Under the pieces are notes generated by a model that did no database searches, had not been told where the DNA came from, and saw only the letters and a list, made by a program, of their open reading frames with translations. A stretch of 48,234 bases of DNA. Source: a virus. The translations under genes and the position numbers were made by a program. This document shows positions 15,872 through 24,260 of this stretch, piece after piece. The first letter of the stretch is position 1, and every line of letters begins with the position of its first letter. The stretch lies in IMG/VR virus record IMGVR_UViG_3300037070_003136, positions 1 through 48,234 of that record; one strand, given 5' to 3'.

Positions 15872-18800
15872 CAGTTGTGCCTCATCGACCGCTTGTTCAT
15901 CTCAGCCTCCAGCTGATCAGCCATCTGGGTGACGGCTCTGCGTACATCGAACCCACCGCTGGTCGGTGACCCGCCTTGGGCGTTGATGATGAATTGGTTG
16001 TGGAAGACCAAGCCCCCGGCCGACGGATCAGACGACTGCGTGTCGGAGAGCATCGCCATCGTGTTGAAGTCGGGCATATCGCCATATCCAGCCGCCCGAG
16101 TGATACGACGAGCTTCTTCCATGTTCGTGTTGTAGGTGTCTTCCTTGCCCTTGTATCCGCCCCAAGGGTTGAAGTTGCTGCCCCCACCCGACATGCCGTA
16201 AGCCACCTTGAGGTTGGTGTAGGGGTCGAAGAGGTCTTCGTCCTTCGACAATCCGTACTGCTCGCGGCGTGCTGGCCCGAGGCTGCCGAGCATGTTGATC
16301 TGCATCAGGCCGTAACTCTTGTCGCCAGTACCAGCGTCTCCGTTGTAAGCGTCGGGACGCCAGCCCGACTCGCGCTTGGAGATGCCAACGACGGTGGCTA
16401 CCTCGTCATTGGAAAATCCAGCCAAGTGGGCCAAGTGGGCCACCATGGTCCCAGCATCAGTGCCCGCAGGGACGTTCATCCCCAACGCCGCCAAGGCTCC
16501 TGCCAGATCTCTGGCACCGGAAGAGGTGGCAGTGGAAGCAGAAGTGGTGGAGGCACCTGGCTTGCGGAAGCCAGCCGACTTGGCGTAGTCGTAGCTGCCT
16601 GTCTTGGTTGACTTCGGTTGGATACCGCCGAAGTTGAGAGTGCCGCCGCCTGTTCCGCCGCCAGCCTTGAGCAGTTGGTCGTAGAGGCCAGGCTGGAAGG
16701 CCAGCTGTGACATATCGGCGTCGTCAGCCATCCCGAACGCCCCCAGGAACAGGGTCATGATCGACGGGACCAGGCTGCCGATGGTGTCGATCGTGCTGTC
16801 CCGGTCGCCGCCCTTGTTGAAGAGGTTGAACAGCCTCCCGATACCCGGCACGCCCGCCGCACCTGCACCCGCACCCGCAGCAGCTCCTGCTTGTGCAGAC
16901 ATCTGCACCACGGTGGGGTCGACGTAGGGATCCCACCAGGACGTCCGATCGCTGCCGCTGTTGGCACCGCCAGTGCTCGTACCGAGGTTGAGGTCTGCGG
17001 TAGAGGCCAGTTCTTCCCACTTCCTAGTAGTGGTATTCCAGAGGTAGGACTTATCGTCCAGCCAGGTCTGGTGCGGCAGGTGCGGATCAAGAGGATCTGA
17101 GATTGGCTCGGGTGGACCGTCACCCTCGTCACCGATGCCGACGTCCCCGATGCCGACGTGCCAAGGCTCACCGAAACTCTTCCCCGACTTCAGGCCGAAC
17201 CTCTTGGCGTTGCGGGAGATCCACTTGTACTGGCTCGATGGGCCAAGGTCAGCAGCCAGACCACGGGTGTGAGCCGATGACTTACCCGACACCCGGCTGT
17301 ACCCCTTGGCCTTGAGGTTCTCCTGGGTGTAGGTGTCGCGCAGTCCTGAGTTGATGCGGAGCTTGGGGTTGGCCTTCATCATGGCCCCGACCTTGCGCTT
17401 CATGTCGGGGTGCAGACCGGCCGTGGAGGTGGCCCCGTGCATCCCGTGCTCCATGCCGTTGTCACCGATGTCGGGAGCGTCACCGATCAGCTGAGAGATG
17501 GCGTCGACCACACCCCCGCCGGAGCGGAAGCCCCCAGAGATGAGGTCCATGATCCCCGTCATATCGGCGTCGGACACCATGTCCATGCCCTCGGTGGCGA
17601 ACCCCATGAGGTTCTTCAGCAGTGACTGACCACCGTGGATGCCGTAGCCGATGCCGCCTCCGATGAGCGCACCGAGAGGGCCACTGCGCTCTATGAACCC
17701 CATCAGCAGTTCTTGGAGGGTGTCGGGCATGTACTGGAGTGAGGCCAGACCGCCGCGCGCAGTCTGCTTGGGGATCACGTCCCGTTGGACCGCCCCCATG
17801 AGGTCAGCGAACCACCGGTTGGACTGCTCCTTATTGGCATATGACCCAGCCATCTGGCTGCCCAGCTGTAGCTCGCCGCGGCCCTTGGCCGACACAGCCT
17901 GGAGCCGTTCGAAGGGCTGGTTACCAGCCGCTCGCCCCAGAGGCTGGATGGAGAAGGCCGACTGGGTGGAACCGGACTTCGACGCCTTGCCCAAGGCGTA
18001 GTTCCACCAGTACTCCTTCATCTCGTTGGTGATGCCGTTGACCGACATCCAGGCGTCGATGTTGGAGCCGGGGAAGTACTGCGCCATCAACTGGCCGTAG
18101 TCGAACGGCTTGCCGGTGTCGGGTGGCGGGCGCAGTCCCTCGATCCATCGCAGGATGCCTTCAGCCCACTCCTGCAACGACTTCACCTTGCCGCCGCCAC
18201 CGAGCATGGCGAAGGCCCCACCGGTCAGGTAGGCGGCGGTCTGCTGAGGCTGAGCCTGCAACTGCTGAGCCACCGCACCACCCAGCTGCCCCACCGGGGT
18301 AGCAGGGGTGATCGCCTGCATCTGCTGGACGGCGTTGAGGAATCCCCTGGTGCGATTGCTGTCACTCGATGCAGCACCTGGCACGAACATTGCACCGGCA
18401 CCGCGCGCAGTGGTCATCAGGTTGAGCAGATCTTCGGGTGATCCCATGACGTTGCCGGGGAAGCGAGCCAGACCGGACATGATCGAAGAAGCGTTGGCTC
18501 CCCGCCCCTGCTGGGCGTACATCTGTCCCGAGAGCACCGACTGCACGTTCATCGACAGCTGTCGGTTGGTTTCCAGGGTCTGAGTGATGTACCGCAACGG
18601 GAACATCGCCAAGTCCTTGAGCACGTCACTACCAGCGGCAGCCGATGCGACGCCGAACATCTTGGAAATGCCACCACCGCCCGCCGTGTTCTGCACCGAC
18701 GACTGGAGGGTCTGGACCTGAGTAGCAGCAGTACTGGCCTGGTTACCGATCTGGTTGAACATCCGCCCGATGTTCTGGCCCAGCTGCTGCTGTTGCCCCG

Positions 18801-18960
18801 CCAGGCTGCTGAGTGCTGTGGTGAGGCCGCTGACTGCCGAGTTCAGCTGCGTCAGCTGATCAACGGTCTGTTGCAGGCCGGGGATCTGGACGTTGGGGTT
18901 GGCGCCGCCGCCACCTCCGCCCCCACCCCCAATGTTGAATCCCCCCCACAAACTAGCCAC
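15871..18960 (-). CDS. Tape measure protein with M15-peptidase-like and lytic-transglycosylase domains
   Basis: A 1029-residue protein starting with GTG. A glycine-rich N-terminus leads into coiled coils (residues 25-110), then helices and hydrophobic segments near 430-455 (GPLGALIGGGIGYGI). Residues about 525-605 resemble a D,D-carboxypeptidase (VanY/M15): SAHTRGLAADLG near 557 and EPWHVGIGD near 597 supply metal ligands. Residues about 840-930 form an SLT lytic transglycosylase: catalytic Glu in SKRESGWRPDAYNGD near 862, then SYGLMQIN near 885. The length sets the tail length in this family, though the enzyme domains inflate it. The gene overlaps the small upstream frame by 8 bases. Confidence 0.88.
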   Translation of the reverse strand: MASLWGGFNIGGGGGGGGGANPNVQIPGLQQTVDQLTQLNSAVSGLTTALSSLAGQQQQLGQNIGRMFNQIGNQASTAATQVQTLQSSVQNTAGGGGISKMFGVASAAAGSDVLKDLAMFPLRYITQTLETNRQLSMNVQSVLSGQMYAQQGRGANASSIMSGLARFPGNVMGSPEDLLNLMTTARGAGAMFVPGAASSDSNRTRGFLNAVQQMQAITPATPVGQLGGAVAQQLQAQPQQTAAYLTGGAFAMLGGGGKVKSLQEWAEGILRWIEGLRPPPDTGKPFDYGQLMAQYFPGSNIDAWMSVNGITNEMKEYWWNYALGKASKSGSTQSAFSIQPLGRAAGNQPFERLQAVSAKGRGELQLGSQMAGSYANKEQSNRWFADLMGAVQRDVIPKQTARGGLASLQYMPDTLQELLMGFIERSGPLGALIGGGIGYGIHGGQSLLKNLMGFATEGMDMVSDADMTGIMDLISGGFRSGGGVVDAISQLIGDAPDIGDNGMEHGMHGATSTAGLHPDMKRKVGAMMKANPKLRINSGLRDTYTQENLKAKGYSRVSGKSSAHTRGLAADLGPSSQYKWISRNAKRFGLKSGKSFGEPWHVGIGDVGIGDEGDGPPEPISDPLDPHLPHQTWLDDKSYLWNTTTRKWEELASTADLNLGTSTGGANSGSDRTSWWDPYVDPTVVQMSAQAGAAAGAGAGAAGVPGIGRLFNLFNKGGDRDSTIDTIGSLVPSIMTLFLGAFGMADDADMSQLAFQPGLYDQLLKAGGGTGGGTLNFGGIQPKSTKTGSYDYAKSAGFRKPGASTTSASTATSSGARDLAGALAALGMNVPAGTDAGTMVAHLAHLAGFSNDEVATVVGISKRESGWRPDAYNGDAGTGDKSYGLMQINMLGSLGPARREQYGLSKDEDLFDPYTNLKVAYGMSGGGSNFNPWGGYKGKEDTYNTNMEEARRITRAAGYGDMPDFNTMAMLSDTQSSDPSAGGLVFHNQFIINAQGGSPTSGGFDVRRAVTQMADQLEAEMNKRSMRHN
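16075..16088. repeat. Dispersed 14-bp ATAT-pair element (strict match, direct)
   Basis: CATATC-GC-CATATC, the exact reverse complement of the copies at 10677 and 42551. It lies inside the tape-measure gene. Confidence 0.65.
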
Positions 18961-19093
18961 GCTTCTTGGCCCTCTTCCATTCGATCATTGCCAGCCAGAA
19001 CCGGCGTTGTCTTCCCGTCATGGCTCGAATCTCCGAGAGCGACCAGCCGGGGTAGGCCTGCGCCAACACCTCGTAGTTGAGGTAGTTCGCCAC
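18953..19093 (-). CDS. Small tail-assembly chaperone partner, own start or frameshift extension
   Basis: A 46-residue reading frame from GTG 19093 to TAG 18953, between the gp26-like gene and the tape measure and overlapping the latter by 8 bases. It reads VANYLNYEVLAQAYPGWSLS, then EIRAMTGRQRRFWLAMIEWK and a basic tail. The SLSEIRAM...RRFWLAMI pattern resembles the short second chaperone (P2 E', T4 gp51-like) encoded before tape measures. The frame is open back to about 19150, shifted +1 (equivalently -2) relative to the upstream gene, so it may be made as a frameshift fusion; the GTG itself has only GAGG directly adjacent as a ribosome site. It is too short for default gene callers. Confidence 0.55.
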   Translation of the reverse strand: MANYLNYEVLAQAYPGWSLSEIRAMTGRQRRFWLAMIEWKRAKKRG

Positions 19094-19097
19094 CTCA

Positions 19098-19892
19098 CTA
19101 GAGGCGAAAGAAGTCGAGCCAACCGAAGTTGACCTGCTGCTCCTCCTGGCAGCTGTGACAGGGGAACTTGATGGTCAGGTCGACCGATGGTTGACGATCG
19201 ATCAGAGCATCGATGACGCCCTGACGATCACGCATCGGCATGTTCTTGGCGAAGCTCGGCGGGTCGACGATCATCGACCCGTTGGCCGTCAGGATGCACG
19301 CTGACAACAGCAGTGTGTTCATCTCGGCCATCGTCAGACCGTCCTTGCGGAAGATCTCCATCTGGTCAGCGCCCGTCGCCAGACGCACCTCCAGCCTGTC
19401 ACCCTTGGTGGTGGTGTACTGGAACGACCGCTCGTCAACGTCGTTGACCACCTTGGGCTTGAAGTCCTCGCTGATCGAGACGCCAAGATCCATGGAGCGG
19501 TTGCACGCCGTGCAGGTGACCGGGAACCGGCGCTCGTCACCGTAAGTCACTCTGGCGATGTTGAGGAACAGGACATCCCGCTCCCCGATGAGCAGCTGAC
19601 GCAGGTATCCCTGCCGCTCGGTCATGCTCAGCCCAGCCAGGTCGATGTCCCCGATGCGGACAGTACCGAGAGCGATGACCGCATCGAAGATCTCTCCCTG
19701 CTTCTTGAACCGGGCGAGGTGCTCCTCGTCGTTCCCGTTCAGCTCGCGCACTTCGGCCCGCTTCTGATCGTGGCCGTTGTGGGGCAAGCCCCGCAACAGT
19801 TCGACCAGACAGTCGGGAGCGGTGTCGATCATCGGCACCTCGCCAATGATCTCTTCCTTCGCACGCTGCAGGTTCTCTTCGATGTCGGTCAT
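19098..19892 (-). CDS. T4 gp26-like baseplate hub assembly chaperone with zinc-ribbon cysteines
   Basis: A 264-residue protein. It resembles the T4_baseplate/gp26 family that sits before the tape measure in many myoviruses and acts as a tape-measure/hub chaperone. Visible marks: LPHNGHDQKRAEVRELNGNDEE near residue 36, LLIGERDVLFLNIARVTYGDE near 93, a CTAC pair near 128 and a CHSC pair near 244 (a likely four-cysteine zinc site), and the ending NFGWLDFFRL. The usual ribosome site before ATG 19892 is replaced by a copy of the dispersed 14-bp element. The stop is followed within 4 bases by the small partner frame. Confidence 0.7.
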   Translation of the reverse strand: MTDIEENLQRAKEEIIGEVPMIDTAPDCLVELLRGLPHNGHDQKRAEVRELNGNDEEHLARFKKQGEIFDAVIALGTVRIGDIDLAGLSMTERQGYLRQLLIGERDVLFLNIARVTYGDERRFPVTCTACNRSMDLGVSISEDFKPKVVNDVDERSFQYTTTKGDRLEVRLATGADQMEIFRKDGLTMAEMNTLLLSACILTANGSMIVDPPSFAKNMPMRDRQGVIDALIDRQPSVDLTIKFPCHSCQEEQQVNFGWLDFFRL

Positions 19893-19894
19893 CG

Positions 19895-19908
19895 CATATC
19901 TCGATATC
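19895..19908. repeat. Dispersed 14-bp ATAT-pair element at a start codon (strict match)
   Basis: CATATC-TC-GATATC, 2 bases from the ATG (19890-19892) of the gp26-like gene, in the 18-base gap after the tail-tube gene and at the ribosome-binding position. Confidence 0.65.
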
Positions 19909-19910
19909 TG

Positions 19911-20519
19911 TTAGGAGTTGACCAGGACGGTATTTTCCACCTGGTTGAGGGCGTTGTTCAGGTTGCGGGCGCCATCGTTGCCGAAGTACACATCGAACCC
20001 TTCGTGATGGACCTGCATCTGGTGGATGAGGATCCCGTTGTTCTGGGCGTCGAGGCCACCGAAGCCGACCGAGCCTGTCCAGCAGTTGTAGAACTGGAAG
20101 GCGATCACGGCTCCGTCGTAGTTGCGAGTCGACATCGACGCCGAACCCTTGGTCACCGGGTGACCCATCACCCGCACCGTGAGCGTGTAGCGGTACTGGG
20201 TGATCTGCCCGCTGCTGAACTCCAAGGTGCCCGCACCGTGCTGCACGGCGAACATTTTTTTCGCCAGGTCCCACATCTCCGGTCGGTCGAAGAACACGCC
20301 CGAGGACATGGTGAGCGGCTGGAAGTTGGTCTGCCCAGGCAGCTTGCGGGGGCTGGTGTTGTACCCGCCCTCTCGGTAGGTCGTCATGTCGGTGTCCATG
20401 GCGATGCCCTCGACGGACACAAAGCCCATGTCGCCGAAGACCATGCCATCTCCACCGACAGCGTCGACCAGGAACTTGAAGTTCCTGACCGGATCGGATC
20501 GTTCGAATGTAGTTGCCAT
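19911..20519 (-). CDS. Tail tube protein, T4 gp19-like
   Basis: A 202-residue protein from ATG 20519 behind AGGAG; the open frame extends upstream but overlaps the sheath gene and is a shadow. It matches the gp19-like tail-tube family: DPVRNFKFLVDAVG at the N-terminus, GFVSVEGIAMDTDMTTYREGG near 35-55, KLPGQTNFQPLTMSSG near 62-78, and the C-terminal beta-strand block (YRYTLTVRVMG, AVIAFQFYNCW). Hexamers of this protein stack into the inner tube. It directly follows the sheath gene, the usual order. A run of seven A in codons for the KK pair (20255-20261) lies within it. Confidence 0.9.
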   Translation of the reverse strand: MATTFERSDPVRNFKFLVDAVGGDGMVFGDMGFVSVEGIAMDTDMTTYREGGYNTSPRKLPGQTNFQPLTMSSGVFFDRPEMWDLAKKMFAVQHGAGTLEFSSGQITQYRYTLTVRVMGHPVTKGSASMSTRNYDGAVIAFQFYNCWTGSVGFGGLDAQNNGILIHQMQVHHEGFDVYFGNDGARNLNNALNQVENTVLVNS

Positions 20520-20527
20520 TGCTGCTC

Positions 20528-22921
20528 CTAGAAGGCCTGGACTTCGTTGGTGAACTGGGTGCTGGTGATCTGCGTGAGGCGGATGACCACGAACTCGGCG
20601 GGGTACTCCAGCGCCACGCCGATCTCCATCCGAACCTCGCCCGAAGCGATGACGTTGATGCTGTTCAACGTTCCGTCGCAGCGGACGTAGTACGCCTGGT
20701 TGGGCGAGGAGCCTCGGAGGCCACCGCGCTCCCACAGGGGCCGGAGAATGTTGTCAGCGGTGATCCGCAGCGACGACCACAGTCGTTCGTCGTTGTTCTC
20801 GAACACCGCATAGTTCGTGGACCGACGCAACTGCTCCTTGATGTTGATCAGCGTGCGACGGGCGCTGATGTAGTGGTCAGGACCGTAGGACTTGCGGGTG
20901 CGAGCACCCATGACGCAGATCCCCGCTCCGACCACAGGTCGGATGACGTTGACATCAGCATGGTTGAGGTCACCCAGTTCAGTGTCGGTGAACTTGGCCT
21001 GCACACCCACAGCGTTGGACAACGTGGCGATGACACCGGCTGGTGCTCGGTGAAACCCGATGGTGGCATCGATACGGGCCGTTACACCCAGCACCGCTCC
21101 ACCGGCCGGAACTGGAATGACAGCACCAATCTGCGTCGGGTGAGGGATCAGAACCCATGGCCCGTACGACGCCACGTAGGACGTGTTGTCGACGGCAAGG
21201 TCGTTCTTCATCTCCAGGGCGTAGCTGGACGAACCGTAGGTTGTGGAGTAATCCTTCGGCTGGCAGTAGTCGTTGAAGACCATCACGTCTTCACGGTCAG
21301 CGAAGCTGGTCGGTGAGAAGATCCCGCCGACGAGCACTGAACTGCCATCCCTTAGCTCACCGGGCCGATCGCGGAACGACTCGTCAGAGAGGTAGGGAGC
21401 GATGTTGATGATCAGTGGTCCCTCCACGCCGCCAAGCTGGATCGCTGACGTTGAGAGATCTGCGGACTGAGGCCAACCTGGGTCGTCACCACCGGTAAGG
21501 AGAACGGGGTCGAGCTTCTCGGCCACCGTCTCGACATTGAGGTCGAGGTTGGTCACTCGGACGTACCGGGATCCCCCGAGCGAGTCGTTGAGAGCCGAGT
21601 CAACACGACGTGTACCTGCCAGTTGACCGCGCACTGAGAGGTTCTGGAACCGCTCCAGCGTCTCGTAGTTGACGCCATCAGATGCCCGCTGAAGCACCTC
21701 GATCGAGAAGATCTTCGCATCGGAGGAGTTGACCCCGATCCGGTAAGCGATCTCGTTACCCCAGTCACCAGCACTGACAGCGGTGATCTTGAATGCTGTC
21801 TTGGGAGTGACCGGTGTGGTGTCACTGATGCTGGAAGTAGCGATGGACCCTGTACCCGCCCCGGTAGACCTCACGATCCAGGCGAAGCGCCCGCCGTTCT
21901 GGAAGAACGAGTAGACGCTGAAGGGCAGATACGACAGGGCCGCTGGAGCCGCTGTCGTCGTCACAGTGCCGGGGTACGGGCCGAACATCCACGTTCCGCT
22001 GTTGGCCTTGGCTGTTCCCGAAGCGACACCTGCCGCCCAGGCCGTGCCGTTCCAGTAGAAGGCGTAGGAGCCGATCCAGATGCACTGGGTGCCGGTCCAG
22101 GGAGTGCCTGGGACGGCGATGAAGCCCTCTCCGGTGAACCCTGGGGTGGTCGTGGTGATGGTGACGCCTGGTGTCGAGCCGCCAGACAGGGCGTGAGTTG
22201 CCGTGATCGGTGAAACGTCGCCGTAGCCGATGAAGGTGAAGGTGGTCGCCGTCGGAAGTGGACCACCAGCCACTGTGATCGTGTTGCCGGGGATCGCCGT
22301 GTCGATCGCCGCCTTGATCGCTGCTGAGGTGGCGTTGTAGGCAGTGGGAGCAAGGGCCACACCATTCACTGTGAAGGTGATAGTGCCGCCGGTCGGAGTA
22401 CCGGTGGTGACAACGGACTGAACCTCGTTGACCGAGAGCAGCTTGGCGGCGTTGGGCGCATCGCTGGCAGTGATGTTCTCGTCGGCGGCGAACATCTGCC
22501 CAGGGGCGGCAGCGGTCCGGTTGGTCGAGAGCGTCGGGAGTCGGTAGTGCGTCGTGGAGTTGTCGGCCAGACGTAGGAACTCACCAGGAGTGTTGAAGTT
22601 GGGCGGGCCAACGTACGAGCCATTGCCCATCGTCAGATGGTTCTGCATGGCGACGAGGTTGGCCGGGGGCGTGGCTGGTGACGGGAAGACGCTCTGGGAG
22701 AGGTCGAGCGGGTCAGCCCCAGCGGGTGCTGGGACGGGATCGAACCCCCCATAGATCGTGTAGTAGTCGCTCCACGATTCGACGAGGACCGGGGTGTTGG
22801 CCGGTCCCTTGACGGCGAGTCCGACGAACGCAGCCACCGTGCTGGTGCCTGCGACATCGGATGGATTCAGGAGGAGAGACTCCTCCAAGTACACGCCTGG
22901 ACGGCGGTAGGTGCTGGGCAT
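20528..22921 (-). CDS. Contractile tail sheath protein with an inserted beta domain
   Basis: A 797-residue sheath protein. The N-terminus has the family start (YRRPGVYLEE, then VAAFVGLAVKGPAN and SWSDYYTIYGGF). The C-terminal third carries the conserved core: DRPGELRDGSSVLVGGI, GRARKSYGP-like RTRKSYGPDHYISARRTL, then NNDERLWSSLRITADNILR and GEVRMEIGVALEYPAEFVV. Between about residues 160 and 265 is an insert (TGGTITFTVNGVALAPTAYN, ITATHALSGG) of a type found in other phage surface proteins. The ATG follows GAGGAG. The sheath contracts to drive the tube through the envelope. Confidence 0.92.
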   Translation of the reverse strand: MPSTYRRPGVYLEESLLLNPSDVAGTSTVAAFVGLAVKGPANTPVLVESWSDYYTIYGGFDPVPAPAGADPLDLSQSVFPSPATPPANLVAMQNHLTMGNGSYVGPPNFNTPGEFLRLADNSTTHYRLPTLSTNRTAAAPGQMFAADENITASDAPNAAKLLSVNEVQSVVTTGTPTGGTITFTVNGVALAPTAYNATSAAIKAAIDTAIPGNTITVAGGPLPTATTFTFIGYGDVSPITATHALSGGSTPGVTITTTTPGFTGEGFIAVPGTPWTGTQCIWIGSYAFYWNGTAWAAGVASGTAKANSGTWMFGPYPGTVTTTAAPAALSYLPFSVYSFFQNGGRFAWIVRSTGAGTGSIATSSISDTTPVTPKTAFKITAVSAGDWGNEIAYRIGVNSSDAKIFSIEVLQRASDGVNYETLERFQNLSVRGQLAGTRRVDSALNDSLGGSRYVRVTNLDLNVETVAEKLDPVLLTGGDDPGWPQSADLSTSAIQLGGVEGPLIINIAPYLSDESFRDRPGELRDGSSVLVGGIFSPTSFADREDVMVFNDYCQPKDYSTTYGSSSYALEMKNDLAVDNTSYVASYGPWVLIPHPTQIGAVIPVPAGGAVLGVTARIDATIGFHRAPAGVIATLSNAVGVQAKFTDTELGDLNHADVNVIRPVVGAGICVMGARTRKSYGPDHYISARRTLINIKEQLRRSTNYAVFENNDERLWSSLRITADNILRPLWERGGLRGSSPNQAYYVRCDGTLNSINVIASGEVRMEIGVALEYPAEFVVIRLTQITSTQFTNEVQAF

Positions 22922-22935
22922 TTCGGATCGCTCCT

Positions 22936-22959
22936 CTGTTGTGACATTGCGGACAACAG
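22936..22959. other. Short inverted repeat in the gap before the sheath gene
   Basis: CTGTTGT (22936-22942) and ACAACAG (22953-22959) flank a 10-base loop in the 71-base gap between the tail-terminator candidate and the sheath. No T-run follows. It could be an RNA processing or attenuation hairpin. Confidence 0.3.
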
Positions 22960-22992
22960 GTGCGACGGCATGTAGTACGAGTCAGATGACTG

Positions 22993-23829
22993 TTACGGCG
23001 TTTCAGGTGGTCGTTCGTTGGTGATGTGGAATAGTTCTCCTCCTTCCTCTCGCTCTTCTTGGGTGAAGTCGTTGAGGGGGTCAGGTTGGTTGTTGAGGAA
23101 GGTGTCGTAGTAGGAGTCGAACTGCTCCCGATTGACCCCGATGATGAGCGACCGCAGAACCTTGTAGACCAGGCCGTCATCCTCGGTGAGGCGGGTCTGG
23201 GGAATCTCAGCCTGCATCGACACAGTCCACGCCTTGCGGAAGATCCGCTTGGTGCCCGACTCCGTCGTCTCTGTCGTGTTGTTCGACACCATGTCGAGGT
23301 TCTCGGTACGACGCCAGGTGTCGTCAGCGGCACATCGGATGTGGAACGGGCGCACCGGGAACAGGTCGGTCATGAAGATCGACGTGAGATAGCGGTCGTG
23401 CAGATTGGACCGGGCGAAGGTGGTCACCTGGAAGACCAGCCGGAACGGGAGGTAGTCCAGTACCTGCCACTCGGTATTGCCGAACGGGGGCAGGGGCAGG
23501 GCCGGTGAGAAGCTCGGCCGGTACAACGTCCTGGTCGGGTCGTGCTGGTCCTTCAGCGGGAGGTAGTAGGTGCTGTGGAACAGGTCGAACGCTGGCTCCA
23601 CCGAGAGCAGATCGATGATGATGAAGGGGTACTTCAGCTGCCGCTCACCCTCGGGGAAGCGGAACCACACCGGCACCTTGACCGGCCGAGCAGTCGGGTT
23701 GGCGGGCACCGGGGGAACTGTGATCCCCGTGAGATGATCCTTGAGCGCAAGCTCCTCGGCCAAGATGAAGCCGCGGTGGTTGTCGAGATCCGGCTCTGCC
23801 AGCAGCGGATAGATGGGGGTCGAGGCCAT
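22993..23829 (-). CDS. Probable tail terminator / tail completion protein
   Basis: A 278-residue protein. Residues 60-200 alternate strands (KVPVWFRFPEGERQLKYPFIIIDLLSVEPAF, WQVLDYLPFRLVFQVTTFAR) in a pattern seen in head-tail or tail completion proteins; the C-terminus is acidic. It is placed directly upstream of the sheath and downstream of a gp10-like neck gene, which is where tail completion genes usually lie. No catalytic motif was found. The start overlaps the preceding stop by one base. Function is inferred from position and fold pattern; another neck role is possible. Confidence 0.55.
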   Translation of the reverse strand: MASTPIYPLLAEPDLDNHRGFILAEELALKDHLTGITVPPVPANPTARPVKVPVWFRFPEGERQLKYPFIIIDLLSVEPAFDLFHSTYYLPLKDQHDPTRTLYRPSFSPALPLPPFGNTEWQVLDYLPFRLVFQVTTFARSNLHDRYLTSIFMTDLFPVRPFHIRCAADDTWRRTENLDMVSNNTTETTESGTKRIFRKAWTVSMQAEIPQTRLTEDDGLVYKVLRSLIIGVNREQFDSYYDTFLNNQPDPLNDFTQEEREEGGELFHITNERPPETP

Positions 23830-24194
23830 CAGTGGATGTTCCGCTCGTAGAAGCCCGCCATGTGCTGATCAGCAACCTGCTGACCGGCCTGCACCTCAGC
23901 CGTGGCAGTACGGAACAGGGGTGAGGGGGGAGTCGTCTCGTCGCCGTACTCCAGCAACATCACCTCGGAGACAAGCTCCTGATTGTTGACGCCGATGACC
24001 AACATGCCGTCCTGTGACCACACCTGGATGTCATCGGCAAGGTGCGCCCAGTCACCCATCTCGCGGGCACGGTCACGTACCCGGTCACGGATCACGAACG
24101 TCGCCTTCTGCTGCGCCAGGGTGGCCTCTTCTGTCAACCGTTGGGCATACCGCGCTATATCAGCGGCAAGGCCGCTGAGGTTGATGTCGGCCAC
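23829..24194 (-). CDS. HK97 gp10-like neck protein
   Basis: A 121-residue protein from GTG 24194 behind GGGAG. An N-terminal helix pair (IARYAQRLTEEATLAQQKATFVIRDR) precedes a strand hairpin (DDIQVWSQDGMLVIGVNN) and the ending LLEYGDETTPPSPLFRTATAE, which recalls the P-x-x-F-x-R-x-A tail of HK97 gp10/virion-morphogenesis proteins. These sit at the head-tail junction. It follows the fibre cassette and precedes the tail-terminator candidate, as expected for the neck. Confidence 0.6.
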   Translation of the reverse strand: MADINLSGLAADIARYAQRLTEEATLAQQKATFVIRDRVRDRAREMGDWAHLADDIQVWSQDGMLVIGVNNQELVSEVMLLEYGDETTPPSPLFRTATAEVQAGQQVADQHMAGFYERNIH

Positions 24195-24260
24195 GGGTTC
24201 TCCCGGTGCAGCTAGGCGATGAGGTCGGGAGCCGCTCAGCCCCTGACGCTGGCGACGTTA

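Noticed and set aside
20255-20261. Run of seven A (coding strand) in the tube gene as a frameshift site
   Set aside because: It is preceded by G, lies in the middle of the tube protein, and the other frame gives no useful extension.
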